Origin: JANQLU01 sp964434955 | GTDB taxonomy: Bacteria; Planctomycetota; Planctomycetia; Pirellulales; Pirellulaceae | Reading direction: 5' to 3' | DNA length: 12,151 nt | Assembly: GCA_964434955.1 (NCBI GenBank) | Contig: CAYSXI010000159.1 | Coordinates: forward strand, 1-12,151 | Shown here: positions 7,074 to 12,151 of the stretch, one piece after another | How the letters are laid out: each line of letters starts with the position of its first letter | How positions within the stretch are numbered: the first letter of the stretch is position 1 | Notes under the pieces: generated by a model | What the model was told of the DNA's origin: nothing | The model's input: the letters and a program-made list of their open reading frames with translations, nothing else | The model's database searches: none | Program-made: the position numbers and the translations under genes

Positions 7074-8354
7074 TTACGGCAGAATAATATTTCGCAGTTT
7101 GTATTTTACCGGTATTTTGATTAGCTGAGCCGGCGTTTTGTAAATCAACTGATGCTCTTTCGGATCGCCCTCGAACAGGTATGTCAAAACCATCTGGTTT
7201 TGTTTCATCATTGCTTGTTCGACACCTAACGCCTGGATTTTTGTACCGTCGGCTTTCTTGAGGAAGATTTCGTTTTCCAGGATCCAGCCTTGATGAACTT
7301 CCAGCGGGTTTTTCTTCTCATCGAACTCAACCGAGAGCATTAGGGTGTAAAGGTCGTCATTCTTCTCGCTGCCAATGAACGAAACCTTGGCATGCGATCG
7401 CTGGATCGTTTGATTCTTCTTGATTTTGCCGACCGTGCCGAAATCAAACGTCTCGATGCGACCTGGCAGCAAGACCCGAATGGTGCCTTCCAGCGTATCA
7501 ATCTTCCCGATCTTTCGATCAACCAATTCGAGCGGGATGTACATTTCCGAATTGGGAATGTCCGGTTGGACACTGTCGCCAATCACGGGTGACGCCGAAC
7601 CTTCCGGCAGCTTGACGGCCAAATTGTCTTTGAACTCGTCGCGAACCTTGAGTTCCGTCAAAGATTGTTCGATCGCAATGGGTTTCACGTGAGATTCCCA
7701 ATTGATATCCAACTTGATGGTGGTGCCTTCGTTTCGAGGATTGTTGTAGTCCTTGGAAGAATCAATACGCGAGACGATGACCCGAAAGGCCCCACTGTAG
7801 GCAGTTCGCCCGACAAAGTCGTCGACCTCTTCCGAGCGAGGTACGAGGCCGATCGAACCCCCTTCCCCACCGTAGGGGCTAATCTGCATCAGCGATTGAT
7901 CCAGAATTTCATCCATGGCTTCCCAGAGCGTTACATCTTTGAGCGATAACTCCAATCGCTCTCGATCAATCGGTTCGTACGCGAATCGCGTTTTGGTTTG
8001 TTTTTGAATTTGAGCAATCGCTTCATCAAAAGTCATATCGCCTTCCAGGGTTACCTTGCTGGCTTTGACTTTTTGTTCCGCAATCGACTGTTCAATTTTG
8101 GAGCGGGCCAAGAGAATTCTAGCCTGAACAACCGGCTTGGCCTTTCCGAAAGCTTCCTCGAGTGGGTCCAGACAATCTTCGCCAAGTGCAACAAGTTTCC
8201 GAATGGCCTTGTCGATCTCGTCGCGATCGTCTGTGTTCAATTCGGAAACCAGTGACTGAACTTTCTTGCCGATATCGTCCTGCGCGTGTATCGAATCGAC
8301 CGAACCTAGCCAAATCGATATCAGCAAAATGAAACTGAATCCAAAAAGTCGCAT
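7074..8354 (-). CDS. Exported HEAT/STN-like domain protein of unknown function
   Basis: A 426-residue protein with a clear signal peptide (hydrophobic 5-17, likely cleavage after IHA at 24). A helical, HEAT-like segment spans about 28-95 (KAIRKLVALGEDCLDPLEEAF). Residues about 99-172 (VTLEGDMTFDEAIAQIQ... VTLWEAMDEILDQSLM) have the strand-helix-strand pattern of the secretin/TonB short N-terminal domain: two strand-helix units, the second opening with LSLKDVTLWEAMDEIL. The rest is strand-rich and not recognised. The ATG start has CAGGAG about 7 nt upstream, a strong ribosome site. No beta-barrel or secretin pore domain follows, so it is not a secretin itself; a lipid-free periplasmic adaptor is one possibility. 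It leads the pair with the prolyl isomerase, 38 bp downstream. The domain reading is by eye. Confidence 0.8.
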   Translation of the reverse strand: MRLFGFSFILLISIWLGSVDSIHAQDDIGKKVQSLVSELNTDDRDEIDKAIRKLVALGEDCLDPLEEAFGKAKPVVQARILLARSKIEQSIAEQKVKASKVTLEGDMTFDEAIAQIQKQTKTRFAYEPIDRERLELSLKDVTLWEAMDEILDQSLMQISPYGGEGGSIGLVPRSEEVDDFVGRTAYSGAFRVIVSRIDSSKDYNNPRNEGTTIKLDINWESHVKPIAIEQSLTELKVRDEFKDNLAVKLPEGSASPVIGDSVQPDIPNSEMYIPLELVDRKIGKIDTLEGTIRVLLPGRIETFDFGTVGKIKKNQTIQRSHAKVSFIGSEKNDDLYTLMLSVEFDEKKNPLEVHQGWILENEIFLKKADGTKIQALGVEQAMMKQNQMVLTYLFEGDPKEHQLIYKTPAQLIKIPVKYKLRNIILP

Positions 8355-8424
8355 GTTGTTCTCCTGAGTGGGACCGCGATTCGATTTTAGCCTGTTTGGC
8401 CATTCGAATTCAAATAATCGTTTT

Positions 8425-8436
8425 GTTCTGCAGAAC
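8425..8436. promoter_or_regulatory. 12-bp perfect palindrome in a divergent promoter region
   Basis: GTTCTGCAGAAC is a perfect dyad in the 201-bp gap between the leftward STN-like gene and the rightward metallopeptidase gene. Its position and symmetry suit an operator for a dimeric regulator, but nothing in the sequence names that regulator, and a chance palindrome remains possible. Confidence 0.35.
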
Positions 8437-8555
8437 CGGAATCGCGGAAAGCCGAATTGAATCGGGCGGGTTTGTCACAAATTCTCCGTAGACAAGGTTC
8501 TGGCCTACATTTGGAAGATGACTTCCGACCATCCAGTTTCTGATCGGTGTTCGCC

Positions 8556-9650
8556 ATGAACCATGATTCAACAAGTCACGCAGGGCCGCGATTCGGTGTG
8601 GCTGTGTCTTTCGCAATTGCCGCCGCCATCTCCCTGGCGGCTTCGGCCGAAGGGCAGGTGCGTAAAACGATTCAGGTAACGATCGACGGGCGGGTTCACA
8701 CCGGTTGGCCCCTGGTGTCCGACGGCAACCAGTTTGTCCTGTTGAGAAGAGATGGAAGTATCAAAAAACTGGAAGTCGCGAAGGCCAAAAACTATCAAAC
8801 AATCGCCAACGATTTTCAGCCATACTCCTTCGACAAATGCGTGGAGCGGCTCAGCCAGATTTACGGCAGCCAATACAGCGTGACCAAGACAAGTCACTTT
8901 GTGATTGTTCACCCGCGCGGAAAGCAGAGCCAATGGGCTCAAATGTTCGAAGGCGTCTACACGCAGTTTTACTATTACTTCACGGCAATGGGATTCAAGG
9001 TTCAGCAGCCGGAGTTCCCGATGATTGCAATCGTGTTCAATACACGAGAGGAATACGATCAATACACCGTACGAAGGGGGATGGCGCCGAGGAAAAATGT
9101 TGTCGGATTCTATATGCCCGCCAACAATCGAATGGTGACTTACAACCAGCAATTTTCCGGTCAATCCTATTCGACGATTGTTCACGAAATCACGCACCAG
9201 GTCGCATTCAACACGGGCGTCCAAAGCCGTTATGCGCAGCCACCCATCTGGGTTTGCGAAGGCTTGGCCGTCATGTTTGAAGCACCGGGCGTTCGCGATC
9301 GGCAACGTTATCCGAAGTTGGAGCAACGGCTTCACGCCGCGCACTTTCAAAACTTCAAAGTCATCGCTGAAAATGGCGTTTTGAAGAAGACGCTACGTTC
9401 AATCGCCATCGGAGATGACGCGTTCAATTCGGATCCCAAGAATGCCTATACAACGAGTTGGGCGTTGATGTATTACCTGTCCAATACAAAACCCACGGAG
9501 ATGTCGACCTACCTGCGAACTTTGGCGCAGCGAAAGAACTTCTCGGGGTATCCGGCGAAAAAAAGATGGGCCGACTTCGTCGCTCACTTCGGCTCCGATA
9601 TCGACTTGATCGAAGCACGAATGAAGCAGTACTTTGCCAATCTGAAATAG
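8556..9650 (+). CDS. Exported DUF1570-type zinc metallopeptidase-like protein
   Basis: A 364-residue protein from ATG 8556 (an in-frame GTG at 8547 would add three residues; neither has a strong ribosome site). The N-terminus carries a signal sequence (FGVAVSFAIAAAISLAASA), so the product is exported. From the ATG, HEITH at 210-214 supplies the HExxH zinc site (H210, E211, H214), and a downstream glutamate, E235 in CEGLAVMFE, fits the third ligand of the gluzincin type. The region between about 100 and 345 matches my recollection of DUF1570, a family common in planctomycetes; substrates are not known to me. Residues about 35-85 precede it as a small strand-rich segment. It stands alone, divergent from the envelope gene pair and convergent with the NarL-type regulator. 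Confidence 0.85.
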   Translation: MNHDSTSHAGPRFGVAVSFAIAAAISLAASAEGQVRKTIQVTIDGRVHTGWPLVSDGNQFVLLRRDGSIKKLEVAKAKNYQTIANDFQPYSFDKCVERLSQIYGSQYSVTKTSHFVIVHPRGKQSQWAQMFEGVYTQFYYYFTAMGFKVQQPEFPMIAIVFNTREEYDQYTVRRGMAPRKNVVGFYMPANNRMVTYNQQFSGQSYSTIVHEITHQVAFNTGVQSRYAQPPIWVCEGLAVMFEAPGVRDRQRYPKLEQRLHAAHFQNFKVIAENGVLKKTLRSIAIGDDAFNSDPKNAYTTSWALMYYLSNTKPTEMSTYLRTLAQRKNFSGYPAKKRWADFVAHFGSDIDLIEARMKQYFANLK

Positions 9651-9684
9651 CAAGTGACCGTTTGAGGCATGAAGACTCGAAGGC

Positions 9685-9709
9685 CGCTCGAGCGCCATTC
9701 GGGGCCCCG
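9685..9709. repeat. Two adjacent 10-bp palindromes between convergent genes
   Basis: CGCTCGAGCG (9685-9694) and CGGGGCCCCG (9700-9709) are each perfect, five bases apart, in the 74-bp gap between two convergent stop codons. An outer pair GTTTGA (9660-9665) / TCAAAC (9725-9730) encloses them. The GC-rich dyads could help end transcription from both sides, though no T-tract is present. Confidence 0.4.
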
Positions 9710-9724
9710 TCCGATTCAAAACCG

Positions 9725-10357
9725 TCAAACCATCTGTCGTTTTACAGCCCAGACGGCCGCTTGGGTCCGATCATTGACATCCAGTTTCCGCAGAATGTTT
9801 TGAACGTGTTCCTTGACCGTTTCAACACTGATGTTCAATGATTTACCAATTTCGCGATTGCTGAGCCCCAGCGAAACATGTCGCAAAACCTGAACTTCGC
9901 GATTGGTCAAAGGAATGTTTTCGTCGGATTGATCCCGACGTCGACGCATGGAGGTCTTCACCCGCTGGAACAAACTTTCTTCCGAAGGTTCTTTCCCTTC
10001 ACAACGATCCAGGATTGCCTGAACCAACTCTTGACCTCGAACGGACTTCAGCAAGTAGTCGTCGGCACCCAAAGCGATCGCACGCGCAATGTAGGTCGGA
10101 TTATCATGCGTTGAAAACATGATGATTTTTTGATTCAGAAATTCAGCCCGGATTTCCTCGAGCGTTTGCAAGCCGTTTCGCTCCGGCATCCGAACGTCCA
10201 TCAAGACCACGTCCGGCTGCAATGCTTTGAATTGGTCAATCGCTTCCCGGCCATCGTAGGCGTGGCCAACAATCTCGATTTCGGTGTCCTTGAGCAGTTC
10301 CGTGAGTCCCGTATGGACTACCGGATGATCGTCAACGATCAGTAACTTGATCCGCAT
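9725..10357 (-). CDS. NarL/FixJ-family response regulator with LuxR-type DNA-binding domain
   Basis: A 210-residue two-component output protein that binds DNA when phosphorylated. The receiver domain has acidic residues D9-D10, phospho-acceptor D54 in LMDVRMPERNG, switch S82 and K104 (in LLKS, the usual NarL-family form). After a charged linker (about 120-147), the LuxR/GerE helix-turn-helix runs from about 148 to 205 (LTNREVQVLRHVSLGLSNREIGKSLNISVETVKEHV). ATG 10357 was chosen over an upstream in-frame TTG (10393) because GGGGAG lies 6-7 nt before it. The 5' leader contains a strong hairpin that touches this ribosome site. It is divergent from an NtrC-type regulator and convergent with the metallopeptidase gene. 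No sensor kinase is adjacent. Confidence 0.93.
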   Translation of the reverse strand: MRIKLLIVDDHPVVHTGLTELLKDTEIEIVGHAYDGREAIDQFKALQPDVVLMDVRMPERNGLQTLEEIRAEFLNQKIIMFSTHDNPTYIARAIALGADDYLLKSVRGQELVQAILDRCEGKEPSEESLFQRVKTSMRRRRDQSDENIPLTNREVQVLRHVSLGLSNREIGKSLNISVETVKEHVQNILRKLDVNDRTQAAVWAVKRQMV

Positions 10358-10367
10358 TTCATCTCCC

Positions 10368-10398
10368 CGATATTGCTTGCGGGGGGGAAGCAATATCG
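10368..10398 (-). promoter_or_regulatory. Leader hairpin with C7 loop abutting the Shine-Dalgarno
   Basis: A perfect 11-bp inverted repeat, CGATATTGCTT (10368-10378) and AAGCAATATCG (10388-10398), encloses a 9-nt loop that reads CCCCCCCGC in the leftward RNA. The stem ends at the first G of the GGGGAG ribosome site of the NarL-type gene. The C-rich loop is complementary to GGGG, so alternative pairing could mask the ribosome site. Translational control is inferred. A DNA operator is the alternative. Confidence 0.55.
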
Positions 10399-10401
10399 TT
10401 T

Positions 10402-10617
10402 GTTCACACTTTCGCTTCTAATTAGGCCGTCGTTGTGAACGAAGCAGGCGTGAACTATGAAAAGATTATCCCCGAAAAGGAGGACCTAAAGGGACTCGAT
10501 AGCATAGCTTGCGCCTGATCGACCCTCGTCCACCCCCTGTTTGGACGGGCGAAAAAATTTCATTTCGCCGAAACGAATTTTCACATCGTATCGGTTAGGT
10601 TAGCCGCCGCCGTTCAC
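10402..10617. repeat. Four copies of the hexamer GTGAAC/GTTCAC
   Basis: GTTCAC at 10402-10407, GTGAAC at 10435-10440, GTGAAC at 10450-10455 and GTTCAC at 10612-10617. The first two are part of a 7-bp inverted repeat (10402-10408 with 10434-10440), and the second and third are exactly 15 bp apart in the same orientation. About 0.2 copies would be expected by chance in a region of this size, both strands counted. Confidence 0.5.
10491..10569 (+). other. Three consecutive potential hairpins (possible structured RNA)
   Basis: Hairpin 1: GGG (10491-10493) and TCGAT (10496-10500) with ATCGA (10518-10522) and CCC (10523-10525). Hairpin 2: CGTCCA (10527-10532) with TGGACG (10542-10547). Hairpin 3: GGCGAAA (10548-10554) with TTTCGCC (10563-10569). 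Neighbouring stems compete for CCC and for GG, as in switching leaders. It matches no RNA family I recognise, and the strand is uncertain because stems read on both. Confidence 0.3.
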
Positions 10618-10700
10618 GAGTGTAGTAATCGTATAGACGTCGTAAAAAATCAACACATTTCGTTGCTAATACGAAACTTGTGACCTAAATATTCTCTAAG

Positions 10701-10715
10701 CGGCACATCTTACGC
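10701..10715 (+). promoter_or_regulatory. Sigma-54-like -24/-12 element
   Basis: CGGCACATCTTACGC keeps the nearly invariant GG and GC at the correct spacing (GG 10702-10703, GC 10714-10715) and the CAC after the GG. The T before GG and the TT before GC are not conserved. It points toward the NtrC-type gene whose start is about 108 bp downstream. It is a weak to moderate match. Confidence 0.3.
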
Positions 10716-10753
10716 GCAAAAAACACGTTTTTGCTTCGCTAATGCGCAAAAAA
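10714..10753. repeat. GCGCAAAAAA direct repeat, 30 bp apart, with hairpin
   Basis: GCGCAAAAAA occurs at 10714-10723 and 10744-10753, a 30-bp offset (three helical turns); a partial GCGCAAG follows at 10764. Between them, GCAAAAA (10716-10722) and TTTTTGC (10728-10734) form a perfect 7-bp stem. The phased A-tracts should bend the DNA. Confidence 0.55.
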
Positions 10754-10822
10754 TTTCGCAAAAGCGCAAGAAGCCATGACGTTCAAAAAAAGTAACAAAC
10801 CAGCTCAAAACGGTGGTTCCTC

Positions 10823-12151
10823 ATGTCAGATCCGAACAAAAACCCCGCATCGATTTTGATTGTTGATGACGATCAGCACCTACTTCAATCGATGGGTTCA
10901 TGGCTGAATTCCGAAGGGTTTCAAGTGGCGTTGGCCGACGGTTGTTCGGCCGCTTCCAACCGGATCAAACAGCAACGTTTTGATCTCGCGCTGGTTGATT
11001 TGCGTTTGCAGGATGGCGATGGCTTTGACGTCCTCAAACAAATTCGTGAGACCAGTCCGATGACGTCGGTGATTCTGCTGACCGGGTATGGCACCGTGGA
11101 AACCGGTGTTGAGGCTTTGCGTGCAGGTGCGTTCGACCTTCTGACCAAGCCTTTGATTGACCAAGAACTGAACATGGCCATCGAGCGCGCCTTGTCGCAG
11201 CGCGAAGTCATTCAGGAAAACAAAACGTTGAAGGCGCAACTCGATGAACGATTTGGTCTGGACAATATCGTGGGCAGTGACCCTCGAATGCAGCGGACCT
11301 TCGAGATCATCGATTCCGTGGCGGACACCAAGGCGACCGTGTTGATCACGGGTCAAAGCGGTACCGGCAAGTCCTTGATCGCGAGAGCCATTCATCGTCG
11401 CAGTGATCGACGCGACGGTCCATTCATTGAAATCGCTTGCGGGGCCCTTCCGGAAAACTTGCTTGAGAGCGAATTGTTTGGGCACGTCGCCGGAGCATTC
11501 ACCGGCGCTTCTGCCAACAAGGAAGGGAAGTTCAAACAAGCCGACGGCGGCACGATCTTCCTTGACGAAATCGGCACTGCCTCACCGAGCCTTCAAGTCA
11601 AACTACTTCGCGTTCTCCAGGAATTTCAATTTGAGCAGGTCGGTGGTGACAAAACGTTCCAGGTCAACACGCGAGTTATCCTGGCCACCAACGATGATCT
11701 GAGCCAGGCGGTTTCCGAAGGCAAGTTCCGTCAGGATCTGTACTATCGGATCAATGTGATTAATCTCGAGTTGCCTTCGCTGTCCCAAAGAAGTTCAGAC
11801 ATCCCAGCGCTGGCCGACCATTTCTTGCAGAACGTTTGCCGCGAAACAGGCAAAGTCGTCAACGGGTTTGAAGCATCCGCCCTGAACGCACTTCAATCGT
11901 ACAATTGGCCCGGCAATGTTCGCGAGCTCCAAAACGTCATCGAGCGTGCCGTCCTTCTGGGCAAAGGAGATCGGATTTCAACGGAAGATTTGCCCGAGTC
12001 GATCGTCGGAGGCGTCACGCAGATCCCTTCTTCCACGCGAAGTGGTCCGATGACTCTTAAGGAAGCATTGGAAACTCCGGAGCGTCAGATCATTCTCCAG
12101 TCACTTCGTCGAAATAGCTGGAATCGAAACGCAACGGCCGATGAATTGGGA
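10823..12151 (+). CDS. NtrC-family sigma-54-dependent response regulator, 3'-truncated by window edge
   Basis: An enhancer-binding activator: phosphorylation lets its AAA+ ring remodel sigma-54 RNA polymerase. 443 residues are visible with no stop before the edge. Receiver: D15-D17, phospho-acceptor D59, T87 and K109. AAA+ domain: Walker A GQSGTGKS (177-184; final S where E is usual), the sigma-54-contacting loop GAFTGA (224-229), Walker B GGTIFLDEI (242-250), arginine residues in FRQDLYYR (302-309), and the C-terminal NWPGNVRELQN (361-371). The Fis-type helix-turn-helix has just begun (about 430-443) when the window ends, so only some tens of residues are missing. The ATG has GGTGG 6 nt upstream. 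Intact GAFTGA means it should act on sigma-54, not be a sigma-70-type relative such as TyrR. Its kinase and targets are not in view; it is divergent from the NarL-type regulator. Confidence 0.95.
   Translation, partial: MSDPNKNPASILIVDDDQHLLQSMGSWLNSEGFQVALADGCSAASNRIKQQRFDLALVDLRLQDGDGFDVLKQIRETSPMTSVILLTGYGTVETGVEALRAGAFDLLTKPLIDQELNMAIERALSQREVIQENKTLKAQLDERFGLDNIVGSDPRMQRTFEIIDSVADTKATVLITGQSGTGKSLIARAIHRRSDRRDGPFIEIACGALPENLLESELFGHVAGAFTGASANKEGKFKQADGGTIFLDEIGTASPSLQVKLLRVLQEFQFEQVGGDKTFQVNTRVILATNDDLSQAVSEGKFRQDLYYRINVINLELPSLSQRSSDIPALADHFLQNVCRETGKVVNGFEASALNALQSYNWPGNVRELQNVIERAVLLGKGDRISTEDLPESIVGGVTQIPSSTRSGPMTLKEALETPERQIILQSLRRNSWNRNATADELG

Larger units (their letters stand above)
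10358..10822. other. 465-bp divergent regulatory region, repeat- and dyad-rich
   Basis: No convincing gene is present. From left to right it contains: a leader hairpin of the NarL-type gene, three of its four GTGAAC/GTTCAC hexamers by 10455, an ideal but orphan AAGGAGG at 10477-10483 inside a ten-codon mini-ORF (10457-10489), three potential hairpins in a row (10491-10569), the fourth hexamer at 10612, a palindrome TTTCGT/ACGAAA (10658-10663, 10671-10676), a sigma-54-like element (10701-10715), and A-tract repeats of GCGCAAAAAA. Promoters for both flanking regulators should lie here. A non-coding RNA is possible but not shown. Confidence 0.6.

Noticed and set aside
8425..8436. LexA/SOS box
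   Set aside because: The Firmicutes-type box is GAAC-N4-GTTC; this site is the reverse arrangement, GTTC-N4-GAAC, and neighbouring genes are not SOS genes.
8568..9350. 260-codon open frame on the minus strand
   Set aside because: It lies wholly inside the metallopeptidase gene, whose own frame has a signal peptide and HExxH motif; the antisense product has no recognisable domain.
10524..10560. Intrinsic terminator at the GC-rich CGTCCA/TGGACG hairpin
   Set aside because: No T-tract follows on either strand; on the plus strand it is followed by an A-run.
10898..11539. 213-codon open frame on the minus strand
   Set aside because: Antisense to the NtrC-type gene, whose plus-strand translation shows all receiver and AAA+ motifs; a shadow frame.
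1..12151. Mobile element, prophage, CRISPR array or defence island
   Set aside because: No transposase, integrase, phage, Cas or restriction motifs in any convincing frame, no terminal repeats, and codon use looks even across the genes.

Overview
The window reads as a chromosomal segment from a planctomycete, probably Pirellulaceae-like. The indicators are: a large single-pass membrane protein that opens with a CxxC-x16-CxxC zinc-ribbon leader (MJ0042-like), which is very common in that phylum; a DUF1570-type secreted metallopeptidase; an exported protein with a secretin/TonB-short-domain-like module; moderate GC; and loosely packed genes with modest operons. No mobile element, tRNA, rRNA or CRISPR array was found. 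The assignment is inferred from protein families, not from a marker gene.

Layout. (1) 1-500, plus strand: 3' part of an endonuclease III gene with an atypical C-terminal cysteine cluster, followed by a terminator-like hairpin and a 16-bp tandem direct repeat. (2) 773-2743, plus: a zinc-ribbon/TM/trypsin-fold protein whose catalytic His and Ser appear to be replaced, so a likely pseudoprotease. A good intrinsic terminator follows. (3) 3007-3426, plus: a stand-alone receiver-domain response regulator. Its stop overlaps, tail to tail, the stop of the leftward cluster. (4) 8354 down to 3408, minus: four genes in one direction, namely a secreted HEAT/STN-like protein, a secreted parvulin-type prolyl isomerase (38 bp apart), a Na+/acidic amino acid or dicarboxylate symporter with a long inserted extracytoplasmic loop, and an EamA/DMT transporter. 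(5) 8556-9650, plus: an exported HExxH protease-like protein, divergent from the leftward cluster. (6) 9725-10357, minus: a NarL/LuxR-type response regulator. (7) 10358-10822: a 465-bp divergent regulatory region dense in inverted repeats. (8) 10823 to the window end, plus: an NtrC-type sigma-54 activator, cut off inside its DNA-binding helices.

How they fit together. Three response regulators of three architectures (receiver only, NarL type, NtrC type) occur here without a histidine kinase, so their kinases lie outside the window or are encoded elsewhere. The STN-like protein and the prolyl isomerase look like a co-transcribed envelope pair. The most unusual non-coding feature is the 10358-10822 region. 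It has a hairpin with a C7 loop abutting the Shine-Dalgarno of the NarL-type gene, four copies of the hexamer GTGAAC/GTTCAC, three consecutive potential hairpins, and a sigma-54-like GG-N10-GC element upstream of the NtrC-type gene. No clear new multi-gene defence or mobile system was found; the candidates for follow-up are the pseudoprotease, the variant Nth cluster and this divergent region.
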